From Methylolobus aquaticus (lineage in GTDB: Bacteria > Pseudomonadota > Gammaproteobacteria > Methylococcales > Methylococcaceae): a stretch of DNA of 64,000 nt. The DNA lies in contig SEYW01000007.1 in the NCBI GenBank assembly GCA_004168015.1, forward strand, positions 1-64,000. Direction: 5' to 3'. The notes beneath the pieces were generated by a model. The model had not been told where the DNA came from. It was given only the letters and a program-made list of their open reading frames with translations, and did no database searches. This document shows, in pieces, positions 8,142 through 17,375 of this stretch (position 1 is its first letter; every line of letters begins with the position of its first letter). Made by a program: the position numbers and the translations under genes.

Positions 8142-10814
8142 TCAGCCGCTACCCGATCCGCCGATCGTCGCGAGGATCTCGCCAAGGCGCAGATTCTGCT
8201 CCGGCGTGATCTCACGACCGGCGCGGTGTCCGGCATTGCCGATCGCGAGCGACGTGAAGGCTTCCAGCCAATCCATGATGTACGCCCCGGAATAACTCAG
8301 CTCCTCGTCCGGCAGTTCGGGCAGGCTGCCCGACGGAATGGACGCGGGCGGTTCGAACACGCGCCGGCCGCCGAGCGGCGATGCGGGCCGCTGCCCGACC
8401 GGCAGCTCGGCGGTACCGAGCCGATCGACGAACTCACCCAGCAATTGCCGGACGACCGTGACCTGCTGGTCGACGATGCCGATCCGGGTCGTCCCGCGCA
8501 TGTCCTCGAGCGGCTTCAGCGCCACGACCAGTTTCTGCTCCAGCTGGTGCCGGTCCAGCCCGGTGACCAACTCATCGGTGACGATGCGCGCGGCCTCCGC
8601 CGGCAACTCCAGATAATTCATCAGATCGGCGGCGTCCGGCAGGCCGCGCAACTGGCGTATCCAGACCGACACCGCGGCCTTCGCGAAGCGCTCGGCGCGC
8701 CCGCCCTGCTCCATCGTCCCGGTCGGCTCGTTCGCCTTCTTCAGTGGCAGGTTGATCAGCGTCTTGCGAGCCGGGGCTGGCTTCGCTTCGGAACTGCTGG
8801 CCTCCTCGCTCGCGCCGTTCTCGGCCGCGAGGTAAAGCCTACGCAGCAATTCGCCATCCGGCTGCAGGCGGTACAGCAGTTCGCCGAACCCATCGGGCGC
8901 GTTCACGACCGCCTGATACAGGCGCTCGGCGCTTTGCCGTTTCCGCTCGACCTCGCCGGCACCCTCGCTCTGGAAATACGGCAGCAGCCGGTGGTCGCCG
9001 ATCTCCTTCCGGACGGCGACGACCTGCTCGCCGATGCGGTCCCATTTCGCCTGCAGCTTGCAGACGGCGCGCAGGTAATCCGCCAGCCGCTGCATGCCAC
9101 CGTCGTTGACGCCGAGCATCGCCTCCCAGGCCTCCGCCGGATCCCGAACGTGACGCACGACTGCCTCGCTGCCGACGAAATACTCGCGCTGAGCAGCCAA
9201 TCGATTCTGCTCCTCTTCCGACAGGAAACCCGTCTCCTGTCCTTGCGCGTCGATCGTGAACGCGCTGCGCAGCATGCCGGGCTTGCGCACCAGGAAAACA
9301 TTGTCGAAGGGCTTGTCCTCCGACCAGGCCTGCAGCCAGTCCGATTGCGCGAAGCGTTCCAGCAGCGTGATATGGATCATGTTCGACCATTCCTGCTGTT
9401 GCTGGGCGACGGTCTGGCCGGGCTTCGGTTCGAGCCGCCGGTCGAGCTGCGTGATGACCCAGACCAGCCCGGGTGGCCGCGTGCCGCGCAGCGCGGGACT
9501 CTCGCCCTGCGTGCTGTGGACCCAGGTCGACAAAGCCGGCGCGAGCGAGGTCACCTCGATCTGGCTGTCGCAACGCGTGCACATCAGCAGCACGTTCATT
9601 TCCTGATCTTCGGTGTAGCGCTCGAACAGGTAGGCGACCTTCGCGCGCAGGATCAGCTGCCCGACCGGGTCCACATCGTCCCGTTTCAGCTGTTTCCGCA
9701 CCTCGTCAAGATCGCCGATTTCGAGCCGGCCGCGGTAACCGGGAAAATCCAGCAGATCGATGTCCTCGAGCAGGTCGATCACCGGGCTGTCGGCCAGCTC
9801 GAAGCGGATTTCGGCGGTCAGCGCGGCCAGCACCGCGCGCGCGACCCGGACCTCGGCCAGCACCTCGCCGTCAGCGGCCGGTCGCACGGCGATTGCCTCG
9901 GCGTCGTCCCGTCCGAGCCGGTCCAGCACGTCGACATTCAGGATGCTGTCCGGCCGCCACGACAGCGTGTCGCCCGTCCCCGCGACCAGGGCTTCGAGCG
10001 GCGCATAGACGACGCCGGCGTGCGCGAGCTGCTGCAAGGCATTCTGCAACGTCAGGTAAGCCCGCGTCAGATCCGGTATCCGGCCCCACAACACCGACAA
10101 CAGCTCGGCCCGGTGCTCCGGCGCAAGATACGGCGCGAGTTCGAGTACGCGCGGCCAGTAGTCGCTGCGCAGCGGCGCGAACGACTTCCCGTAGCGCCGC
10201 TCGAAATAGTCGATCAGGTCGACGACCGCGTCGCTATCGAGTCCGCCGATCGGCGTCGCCTGACGGAAGCGCTCGACCTGGGCCAGCAAGGCCCGGAGCG
10301 ACTCCTGATCGGTATCGAAGGCGACCCGCTCCCGATCGAAGTCGTTGAAGAAACTGTTGCCGAGAATCTTGACGAGGTCGGCCTCGGAGAACAGCGTCAG
10401 CGCGACCGGATGCCCCGCCGGCGCGCTGCCCGGCCGGCGCGTGAAGCGCGTCACGAGCCCGGTCGCCTCCTTGCCGCCGCCGGGCGGATTCAGATGCCCG
10501 ATGAAATCGACGCGCTGTCCGTCCAGCAGCGTTTGCAGCCGCCCGTCGGCGGCGCGCGCCAGCGACGAGATCAGGTAGGACTTGCCGGCCTGCGACATGC
10601 CGAACACACCGGCCGAGAACGGCCGCTGTGCCGCCGCACCGAGACGCCGCGCCAGGTTGCGGGACCGCCGCAGCGTCTCGCTGAGCCCGTCCGCCTCGCG
10701 ATCCAGACGCTGCGAGTTGACGCGCACCGCGGCCACCCAGTCCAGCGCGGAACCGGCACCGTCGTACAGGGCCGCGCATTGCGCGGAGAGGCTTCGATCG
10801 TCCCAGGTCGTCAC
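8142..10814 (-). CDS. srfC: SrfC family dynamin-like GTPase
   Basis: SrfC is described as a putative virulence factor; structurally it is a large GTPase. In these 890 residues a G1 P-loop GMSQAGKS lies at 72-79, a G3 motif DFPG follows LLEDIDLL near residue 350, and a G4-like ITQLD lies near residue 460. The N-terminal helix before the P-loop and the long helical C-terminal half fit a dynamin-like stalk. Such proteins bind or remodel membranes or polymerise on partners. GTG 10814 is the start, with AGGA about eight bases upstream, and it follows srfB by ten bases. Its direct partner is expected to be SrfB. Confidence 0.88.
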   Translation of the reverse strand: MTTWDDRSLSAQCAALYDGAGSALDWVAAVRVNSQRLDREADGLSETLRRSRNLARRLGAAAQRPFSAGVFGMSQAGKSYLISSLARAADGRLQTLLDGQRVDFIGHLNPPGGGKEATGLVTRFTRRPGSAPAGHPVALTLFSEADLVKILGNSFFNDFDRERVAFDTDQESLRALLAQVERFRQATPIGGLDSDAVVDLIDYFERRYGKSFAPLRSDYWPRVLELAPYLAPEHRAELLSVLWGRIPDLTRAYLTLQNALQQLAHAGVVYAPLEALVAGTGDTLSWRPDSILNVDVLDRLGRDDAEAIAVRPAADGEVLAEVRVARAVLAALTAEIRFELADSPVIDLLEDIDLLDFPGYRGRLEIGDLDEVRKQLKRDDVDPVGQLILRAKVAYLFERYTEDQEMNVLLMCTRCDSQIEVTSLAPALSTWVHSTQGESPALRGTRPPGLVWVITQLDRRLEPKPGQTVAQQQQEWSNMIHITLLERFAQSDWLQAWSEDKPFDNVFLVRKPGMLRSAFTIDAQGQETGFLSEEEQNRLAAQREYFVGSEAVVRHVRDPAEAWEAMLGVNDGGMQRLADYLRAVCKLQAKWDRIGEQVVAVRKEIGDHRLLPYFQSEGAGEVERKRQSAERLYQAVVNAPDGFGELLYRLQPDGELLRRLYLAAENGASEEASSSEAKPAPARKTLINLPLKKANEPTGTMEQGGRAERFAKAAVSVWIRQLRGLPDAADLMNYLELPAEAARIVTDELVTGLDRHQLEQKLVVALKPLEDMRGTTRIGIVDQQVTVVRQLLGEFVDRLGTAELPVGQRPASPLGGRRVFEPPASIPSGSLPELPDEELSYSGAYIMDWLEAFTSLAIGNAGHRAGREITPEQNLRLGEILATIGGSGSG

Positions 10815-10824
10815 TGCGATGTCC

Positions 10825-13815
10825 TCACCGGAGTATGCTGCCGGTATCCAGCCAGTAACTGCTTTCGCCGATGCCGACCGTGGTCAGCGTGTTCAGCTTC
10901 AGCAGCACGTCCCGCGCCGGATTCAGCGCGGTGCCGTAACTGGTCACGGCCGAGGCGACGCCGAAACTCTCGGGCCCGGAGCCGCGCCGCTGATCGAGTT
11001 TCAGGCCCACCTCGATGACCGCGGGCGCGCTGCGGTCGACGTCCGCCAGCATGCGCTTGGCCTTGTCGCTGAGATCCACGACATACAGCGGCGTCGCCGG
11101 CCAGCGCTCCGACCCCAGCTGCCGGAAGCCGAGGATCATGCGAGCCCGGACCTCGAACGGCGTCTCGGGCAGCTCGTATTCCTCGTCGTCCAGATTGATG
11201 TCGCGGTAATACACGTCGGCATTCCGCAGCACCAGGTTCTGGTCGATCAGCCCGAGCTGCCGCACCGTCGAATAGACCTTGAACGCGTGCGCCAGGAAAT
11301 TGAAGTTCGGGATGCGCCGCGCACCGCCCACCTTGCAGATCATCGCACCGACGACGGCAGTGGTCTTGGGGTCGCTGATCCGCCCGTCACGGTGGAACGG
11401 GTACCAGACGCCGGCGCGATAGCCGTGCAAGGGCACGATCCGGTCGGGCGGCAGCGGCAGCAGCCGCCGGAACAGCGCCAGCACGCCCGGCATGCACGAC
11501 GGGCGTCCGCTCAGCAGCAGCACGTCGCAGTGGTACAGATGGACGATCTCGCACAAGGCGCGGATGGTCTTGCACAGCTCGAACTGGTCCTCGAGGAACA
11601 GCCGGTGCAGCCGGTGCAGATCGAATGCGACCGGCACCGCGAGCAGGTCGAAATCGGCGTCGCGCGGGCCGACGGCCCGCCGCACGCCGAGCGCGAAATG
11701 CGCGACGACGTGGTCCGACGGCCGCTCCGCGGCGCTCAAGGCCTCGCCGATCTTCAACACCCGCGGTTCGGTCGGCTGGGTCGGATCGAAACGCTCGTAA
11801 GCATGCAGCAGCTTCAGCCCGAGCGGATAGAACACCTCCAGCGCGAGCCGCTGGCGCGAGGTCCGATCCTGCACCGACAAGGTCTCGGCGCCGATCAGTT
11901 GCGAAAGCAAGGCCGGCGGGTCGGCGACGCCGTAATCGCGTAGCGCGGCCTCGATGGCGGGCACGACCATCTTCTGGATGACTTCCAGCAGCAGATCGTC
12001 GCCGGCGATCTTGAAGCCGTCGCGGAAGCGCTGCTCCGGCAGGATGTAGACGTTCGCGCCCTGACCGTGGTCGAGGCGGTAATCCGCGACGACCAGATCG
12101 GTCGTGCCGCCGCCGATATCGATCGACGCGAGCGTGATCGCCTGTCCGGCTCCGGACGAATCGCGCCGGCGCAGCAGCCGGAAGAAGTCCTCCGGCCGCC
12201 CGCCGAAATGCTCGTGGATCTCGCTGAACAGGTACACCGCCTGGGCGCTGGTCGCCTCGTCCCAGTCGGTGTGGATCGCCGGGAACGGCGGCCAGGCGGT
12301 CGATTCGCCGGTGGCATCGATCGTGTCGATCGCATCGTCCTCCGGGTGCCAGCCCAGCGCCTTCCAGACCAAACCCATGGCCGCCTGCAGCCGCCGCGCA
12401 AAGATCCGGCGCTCGGGTTTCGGCATCGACGGCGGCACCGTGATGATGATCGAACGCAGATGCCGCGGCTTTTCCGGATCGCCCTGCTTGATGCGCTGCG
12501 CCGGGCTGTTGATCTGGCCGAGTGCGTGCACGAGGATCTCGGACAACAGGAAAGTCATCAGCGAACTGCGCGAGTATTTCGGCACGAAGACCGGCATGCG
12601 CTCCTCTTCGGGCAGCTCGTGCAGGGCCTCGCCGCGCTCGTTGATCAGGTTGCTGTACGGCGCGCCGGTAGCATGCGGTTCGATGTCTTCCTGGTTGAAC
12701 GCGACATTGAAACGCCAGCCCGGCTCGTAACGGTCGTCGTCCCACAGGTAGCGCTTCGGGCTGGACAGCCCGGTCGAGCCTTCGGTGCCGCGCCGATGGT
12801 TGGCGAGCCGCGCGGCCTCGCGCCCGACGCGGGCGATCGTCGGCCAGACGAAGGCGTCGTTGCGGCCGCCCTTGCAGGCCAGATGTTCCTTGCCGAGCAG
12901 GGCCTGGGCGAACTCGACGCGGCTCTCGAAGGGTTCCTGATAGACCTTGTGCGGCTCGGACAGGTCGCGAATCGTCAGCTCGTAGCGGTTCTTCAGCCCG
13001 TCGTGCTGCTGCGGATGTTCTTCGATCAGGATGCCGCAGGTGCGACTGTTGCCGACATCCAGCACCAGATCGACCGGTATCGGTGCGTAGACGTCATCCG
13101 CCGCATTGCTGCGCACGCGGATCTGCGGCAGGCGGAGCCGGGTCGCGATCAGCGTCAGGAAGTTCAGATAGTGTGCGTGGTGCGCGAACTGCTCCAGTTC
13201 GGTCTCGATGTCCTCGGCCGGAATCCGCAGGCGCCGCGCGGCCTCGTCACGGTAGACCTCGCGCAGCCATTCATCGACCCAGGGCTGTTCCGGGAACCAC
13301 GGGCACTCGTGCGCCCGATAGGCCAACTGGAAGCTCGCGCCGGTCTGCACGTCCGCTGGGGTCGGCGCCAGATAGGCCGTGTCGTCGCCGCGGTCCAGCA
13401 CGTTGGTATCGAAGGCCAGCGTCAGCCGGTGGGTGTGGCCGCGCAGGTCATCACCGGCCGCGAGCCGGACGATGCGGCCACGCGCCCAGGTCGTCGGACC
13501 GTCGTCGAAACGGCGCTGCGCACCCGCGCACAGGAACGGCAGCGGCACCCAGCAGCCGTCCAGTAACTTCAGCGAATCGTCGACGCTGGCGCTGAAGCGA
13601 GGCTTGACGACGGCGCCTGGGTCGGCCGGATGCACGAAGCGTTCGCGCCGCTCGTCCCATTCCAGCCGCGCCAGCGACTGCTGGCTGCTTTGCAGCGCGA
13701 ATTCACCGGGCGGTTCCTTGCGCAGATCGACCGACAGACCGAAATCCAGGAACTGGACGCCGCTGCGCATGATCAGCGTCGCGTTGTCGGAGAATTCGAC
13801 CAGCTCGCTCAACAT
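10825..13815 (-). CDS. srfB: SrfB family actin/Hsp70-fold ATPase
   Basis: This protein of about 996 residues contains an actin/Hsp70-like nucleotide site. Phosphate-1 is DLVLDVGNSRTCG near residue 260, phosphate-2 is IDIGGGTTDLVVADY near residue 570, and an adenosine-type strand (VVGAMICK) lies near residue 860. The first 250 residues are a beta-rich domain not found in DnaK. The family accompanies SrfC and SrfA in the Salmonella-type srfABC operon; the biochemical role is unproven. The start is ATG 13815, giving MLSELVEFSD; the open frame upstream of it is basic shadow sequence. It lies 25 bases after srfA. Confidence 0.88.
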   Translation of the reverse strand: MLSELVEFSDNATLIMRSGVQFLDFGLSVDLRKEPPGEFALQSSQQSLARLEWDERRERFVHPADPGAVVKPRFSASVDDSLKLLDGCWVPLPFLCAGAQRRFDDGPTTWARGRIVRLAAGDDLRGHTHRLTLAFDTNVLDRGDDTAYLAPTPADVQTGASFQLAYRAHECPWFPEQPWVDEWLREVYRDEAARRLRIPAEDIETELEQFAHHAHYLNFLTLIATRLRLPQIRVRSNAADDVYAPIPVDLVLDVGNSRTCGILIEEHPQQHDGLKNRYELTIRDLSEPHKVYQEPFESRVEFAQALLGKEHLACKGGRNDAFVWPTIARVGREAARLANHRRGTEGSTGLSSPKRYLWDDDRYEPGWRFNVAFNQEDIEPHATGAPYSNLINERGEALHELPEEERMPVFVPKYSRSSLMTFLLSEILVHALGQINSPAQRIKQGDPEKPRHLRSIIITVPPSMPKPERRIFARRLQAAMGLVWKALGWHPEDDAIDTIDATGESTAWPPFPAIHTDWDEATSAQAVYLFSEIHEHFGGRPEDFFRLLRRRDSSGAGQAITLASIDIGGGTTDLVVADYRLDHGQGANVYILPEQRFRDGFKIAGDDLLLEVIQKMVVPAIEAALRDYGVADPPALLSQLIGAETLSVQDRTSRQRLALEVFYPLGLKLLHAYERFDPTQPTEPRVLKIGEALSAAERPSDHVVAHFALGVRRAVGPRDADFDLLAVPVAFDLHRLHRLFLEDQFELCKTIRALCEIVHLYHCDVLLLSGRPSCMPGVLALFRRLLPLPPDRIVPLHGYRAGVWYPFHRDGRISDPKTTAVVGAMICKVGGARRIPNFNFLAHAFKVYSTVRQLGLIDQNLVLRNADVYYRDINLDDEEYELPETPFEVRARMILGFRQLGSERWPATPLYVVDLSDKAKRMLADVDRSAPAVIEVGLKLDQRRGSGPESFGVASAVTSYGTALNPARDVLLKLNTLTTVGIGESSYWLDTGSILR

Positions 13816-13840
13816 CCCGGGAAATCCTCGCGCGCTCGTA

Positions 13841-15355
13841 TCACTGCTTGTTGATCCGGACCTGATACGCGGAACCGTCCTGGTTCCTGCCCTGGCATTC
13901 GGCGCGTCCCTGCGGGTTCGTCGCACACTCGACCGCGGAGCGCTGGAAGCGCGTCCCGTCGGGGCAGCGGATGTCGTCGGCCTGTTCGATCATCAGCTTC
14001 GACCCCTTGAACGAGGAACGCACGGCCGCGCTACATTCCTGTTCCTTGCCGCCCGCGCGATGCCGCAATTTGGCGGTCCCCTGCCCCTTCGCAAACTCAT
14101 ACTCCAGCCGGACCGGGTTGCCTTCAGCGTCCTGCAAGCCGGTCACCGACTGCCAGCGGCCGTTCATGAAATCGGTCGAGCCCGTCTTGGCTGCATCTTT
14201 GGGGATTGTCAGCGGCGCACCGGGAGCACCCTCCGGACCGGCCGCGCCGCCTGGGCCAGGCACTTTCGGTGGGGTCTCCCCAGCCGATTTATCGTCGGGT
14301 CCAGGGTCGTGCTTGCCGGCCGGATCGCCCGGCTGCTCCCCGGCGGGCTTCTCGTCTTCACCGGGCTGCTCGGGGTTCGGCGGTTCGGTGCCTGCCTCGG
14401 GCGGTTTGTTCGGCGGTTCGGGTTCATCCACGCCCGGTATCTCGGCCTCTGCTCCGTCAGGCTTAACCTCGCCTCCGGTGCGGTCGGACTCCGTCGCCTC
14501 GCGGCTTTGGTCGATGACAGCGGACGCGGTCGTGGACCGGTCGATCACGCCGCGGCGATGGATCTCATCGATGACGGTCCCATCCGGGGCGGTGTCGACC
14601 GGCTGTTCCACCCCATCGGGCTGCTCCAAAGCCGGGTCAGTGGTTTCGTCGGGCAAGACTGTCGGTTTGTCCGCGGCGGGCCCGAGCAACTCGGCGCCAG
14701 GGATCCACGCCGGGACGCACCCTCTGAGGCCGAAGAGCAGCGCGCCGAGCAGCAACAGCCCGAGCAACAGCGGCAGCAGCCACCAAGGCCAGGGCCACCA
14801 GCGGAAACGCGAGGTACTGCGCGCCGCACCGTCACTCACTGTCTCCGCGCCGACGGCGGCATTAGCGGTATCGCCGCCGACGTCCAGCATTCCCAGCACG
14901 TCCTGGTAGTCCGGCGCATCGCGCTCGACGAAGCCCCAGAACGTCATGACGGGCCGGCCGTCGACCAGATAGACATGGTCCTCGCCCGGAATCCGGGTCG
15001 CGAGTTCCAGCAACCGACCGAAGACCTGCTGCTCGCTGTTGTCGGCGTCCTGCAAAGCGCGGCTCTTCGCGCTCAATTCCTGCTGTGCCGCGAGCAGGCA
15101 GGCTTTCGCGTCCTCGCGTTCGGCGGTCGTCGCGGCCGTCCACGGCACGACGCTGCCTTCGCGCGGCGCATACCAGTCGATCGTGTCGCCCTTGTCGTCC
15201 TGCTGCGGAATCGCGAAGAAATCGGCGAAATCCGCCCCGAGTTGCCGGCGTATCGCGGCGCGGAGCTGCGAAGCGGCACGGTAGACCGGGTTGCCGGTCG
15301 CACCGAGCGGCTTGTACTGCTTGACATTGCCGGATCTGAGCAGCGCGCCAGCCAT
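13841..15355 (-). CDS. srfA: SrfA family membrane protein
   Basis: These 504 residues start at ATG 15355, which has AGGAAG five bases upstream. Residues 1-160 form the N-terminal module shared with two other proteins of this cluster (IDWYAP, then DHVYLVDGRPVMTFWGF). One membrane helix near residues 205-230 (WWLLPLLLGLLLLGALLFGL) follows, then a long Pro/Glu/Gly-rich spacer. The last 110 residues are a small beta-rich domain with paired Cys. This matches the SrfA family layout: cytoplasmic module, anchor, extended linker and periplasmic tip. It heads the conserved srfABC-Sel1-vWA core, and a repeat-bearing gap separates it from the VapBC pair. Confidence 0.87.
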   Translation of the reverse strand: MAGALLRSGNVKQYKPLGATGNPVYRAASQLRAAIRRQLGADFADFFAIPQQDDKGDTIDWYAPREGSVVPWTAATTAEREDAKACLLAAQQELSAKSRALQDADNSEQQVFGRLLELATRIPGEDHVYLVDGRPVMTFWGFVERDAPDYQDVLGMLDVGGDTANAAVGAETVSDGAARSTSRFRWWPWPWWLLPLLLGLLLLGALLFGLRGCVPAWIPGAELLGPAADKPTVLPDETTDPALEQPDGVEQPVDTAPDGTVIDEIHRRGVIDRSTTASAVIDQSREATESDRTGGEVKPDGAEAEIPGVDEPEPPNKPPEAGTEPPNPEQPGEDEKPAGEQPGDPAGKHDPGPDDKSAGETPPKVPGPGGAAGPEGAPGAPLTIPKDAAKTGSTDFMNGRWQSVTGLQDAEGNPVRLEYEFAKGQGTAKLRHRAGGKEQECSAAVRSSFKGSKLMIEQADDIRCPDGTRFQRSAVECATNPQGRAECQGRNQDGSAYQVRINKQ

Positions 15356-15545
15356 GTTCGCTTCCTGAAATCCCTCGTCGGCTACGATGGCGCCCGGGTG
15401 CACGGCCCTCCGTGTCACGGCGCCTGCGGGCGGAACGGCGCTGTCCGGATTGTAGCAAAGTCGTATTGGTGCCCGGCTGCGGACGCTTCAGGCCCACCGG
15501 CGCCGGGTAACCATTCCCCTCTTGACCGGCAGCAGGAGTGGGACT

Positions 15546-15640
15546 GGGGCGCCGAGACCGTCTGCGGGAGGGAACCCGCAGCCGAGCCTACAGGGAGGTA
15601 TTCATGGCGTGTCTCGGCGCCCCGGTCCGCTCCGGCAACC
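15546..15640. repeat. Structured intergenic repeat, copy 2
   Basis: This is the second copy of the element at 4935-5036. The inner hairpin pairs CTGCGGG (15562-15568) with CCCGCAG (15575-15581). A perfect 13-base outer stem pairs GGGGCGCCGAGAC (15546-15558) with GTCTCGGCGCCCC (15611-15623). It lies in the 385-base gap between srfA and vapC, in the same orientation as copy 1. I see no gene in the rest of that gap (15356-15740). Confidence 0.75.
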
Positions 15641-15740
15641 AGCGAGGTCTAAACGATTACGCTACGTGTGGATCCCGCACGCAGCCGCGATAGCCGAGAC
15701 GGCTGGGCACCACCAGATAGCAGCCTTCGTATCGGCGGGC

Positions 15741-16148
15741 TCACGGCAACTCCCAGTCTTCCAACTGCAATCCTTCCACCCGTCCGAACTCGTGGGTGTT
15801 GTGAGTCACCAGAACGGCAGCGAGTGATCGAGCATGGGCGGCGATCAGTATGTCGTAATGGTCAATCGGCTGACCCTTCCGCGCCAGCGCGCAGCGAATC
15901 TCAGCTGCCTCGATGGATTGCTCGTCGCTCCAATCCAGCACCTGCACATACTTGAGGAAGTGCGTCAGATTGGCTCGGTTCCTCTGCTGTTGCCGGGAAT
16001 TACACACCCCAAATTCGAGTTCATAGCGGACGATCTGCGAAATCGTCACCGTTTCCGGCGGCATTCCTAACAGACGGTTTCGAAGAGTTGGCGGACTCCC
16101 ATTGATGACGCCGATACACGCATTGGTGTCGAGCATGTAATGGATCAT
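15741..16148 (-). CDS. vapC: VapC-type PIN-domain ribonuclease toxin
   Basis: The 135-residue PIN-domain protein shows conserved acidic positions in MLDTNACIG (D7), YELEFG (E43 region), DHYDILIAAHA and TLVTHNTHEF-like VLVTHNTHEFGRVEGL. VapC toxins are Mg-dependent RNases that cut tRNA or rRNA and are neutralised by a cognate VapB. ATG 16148 overlaps the antitoxin stop as ATGA, the standard coupling. The length is normal and the metal-binding residues appear intact, so it is probably active. Confidence 0.92.
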   Translation of the reverse strand: MIHYMLDTNACIGVINGSPPTLRNRLLGMPPETVTISQIVRYELEFGVCNSRQQQRNRANLTHFLKYVQVLDWSDEQSIEAAEIRCALARKGQPIDHYDILIAAHARSLAAVLVTHNTHEFGRVEGLQLEDWELP

Positions 16149-16381
16149 TCCAGGGATTTCCGGGGCGTGTCGGCAGCCAGTTCCTCGGTGATCTCGAAGT
16201 CATCGCTGAAGCCGCTTAGGCCTTCGGTAAACCCTTCCCAAGACAGCATCCGCGGCGTCAGTATCAGACTGTCGCCGGAGCGACTAATGAAGACCTCTTT
16301 CGCATCCAGGCAAAATTCCTTGGGTAGACGAATCGCCTGACTGTTGCCGCTCGTGAAGACTTTCGCAGTGGAAGTTGCCAT
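16145..16381 (-). CDS. vapB: VapB-type AbrB/SpoVT-fold antitoxin
   Basis: This 78-residue antitoxin begins at ATG 16381 (MATSTAKVFTSGNSQAIRLP), with GGAG eight bases upstream; an earlier in-frame start at 16396 is less likely. The swapped-hairpin DNA-binding domain occupies residues 1-45 and an acidic toxin-binding tail follows. It should repress its own promoter; the AT-rich segment 16397-16440 upstream carries a TATATT-like -10 on the minus strand. Confidence 0.92.
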   Translation of the reverse strand: MATSTAKVFTSGNSQAIRLPKEFCLDAKEVFISRSGDSLILTPRMLSWEGFTEGLSGFSDDFEITEELAADTPRKSLE

Positions 16382-16480
16382 AGGTGCTGCTCCCATTTTG
16401 TAAACACAAAAATATATACGCTAACCGATAAGAAATGACCATCCCCTGTCAAATCGGCGCATTTGCCGGCGCCGGTTCGA

Positions 16481-17278
16481 TTACGGCGTCTTACAGCTCT
16501 GAATCAGTCGCCCGAGCTGCGCGGCCAATTCGTCCCGCCGCCCTACCAGCAACTCGCGTTCCCGTTGCAACGTGGCGACCTGATCCTGCAGCGCGCAGTG
16601 CCCGAGACTCGCGGCTAGCGCACTGTGCCGCTCGATCAGTTCGCGTCGGAGGCGCTCGCCCTCCGCGCGTTCGGCCTTGAGCAACGCGACATAATCGGGC
16701 CCCCACGGCGGCCAGCGCAGCAGCGAGAAATGGAACGCTGCCCACCCGGCGACACCGAGCAGCAACAGCACGGCCGCCGCAACAACCGTCCAGCGGGCAC
16801 GACGGCCGGGCGCAGACACAGCGGCGCCCGCGTCAGGTTCGAATCGCGGCAGCACACCATAAGCCCAGAAAATCACGACGGGCTGACCGCCGACGACATA
16901 GATCGCGTCGTCGCCCGGGAATGCGGTCGCCTGCAGCAAGGCCGGCGCGTCGGTGCATTCCGGGTCGAGTTCGGGTAAACGGCGCGCCAGTTCCCGGATC
17001 GCTTCCAGCCGGGTGTCGAGCACCCGGCGGACCCGTGGCTGCTCGGGCTCCGGGAGATCCAGCAAGCGCTCGGGCTGACCGCCCAGCGGCGTGAACCAGT
17101 CCAGCTGGCTGCCGTCAGCGAGCGGAACCGGTTCGGCCAACACATTCGCGACCGCGAGCGACAGATAACGGCGGATCAGGCCGTGCAGCCGTTTGAACAT
17201 GGCCGGGTCCGGCACCTTGACCCCGGCCGGCAAGGCATAGGCATCGGCTGCCGTGCGGGCAATCCGGCAGCGCGTCAT
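16481..17278 (-). CDS. Membrane protein with srf-cluster N-terminal module and coiled coil
   Basis: These 265 residues are a short paralogue of the gene upstream. Residues 1-150 carry the shared module (LDWFTPLGGQP near 60, then DAIYVVGGQPVVIFWAYG near 125-142). One membrane helix follows (WTVVAAAVLLLLGVAGWAAF). The C-terminal 80 residues are a charged coiled coil ending in a short tail with Cys. Unlike its neighbour it lacks a vWA domain. ATG 17278 has GGAG about eight bases upstream, and the gene follows the vWA gene by 97 bases. Its role is unknown; it looks like a membrane stub able to pair with the larger protein through the module or coiled coil. Confidence 0.7.
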   Translation of the reverse strand: MTRCRIARTAADAYALPAGVKVPDPAMFKRLHGLIRRYLSLAVANVLAEPVPLADGSQLDWFTPLGGQPERLLDLPEPEQPRVRRVLDTRLEAIRELARRLPELDPECTDAPALLQATAFPGDDAIYVVGGQPVVIFWAYGVLPRFEPDAGAAVSAPGRRARWTVVAAAVLLLLGVAGWAAFHFSLLRWPPWGPDYVALLKAERAEGERLRRELIERHSALAASLGHCALQDQVATLQRERELLVGRRDELAAQLGRLIQSCKTP

Positions 17279-17375
17279 CGCGGTGACTCCGGTTCACACG
17301 GCATGGGCCGATCACCGCGAGCCGCGCCAGCCCCTGGCGGCACCGAGATCTTGCCTCGTTCCATGTCGCCCGTAT

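Noticed and set aside
8226..11018. A 930-codon plus-strand open frame opposite srfC
   Set aside because: It is the complement of the well-supported srfC and srfB genes; composition is Arg/Gln/Leu-rich without any family motif.
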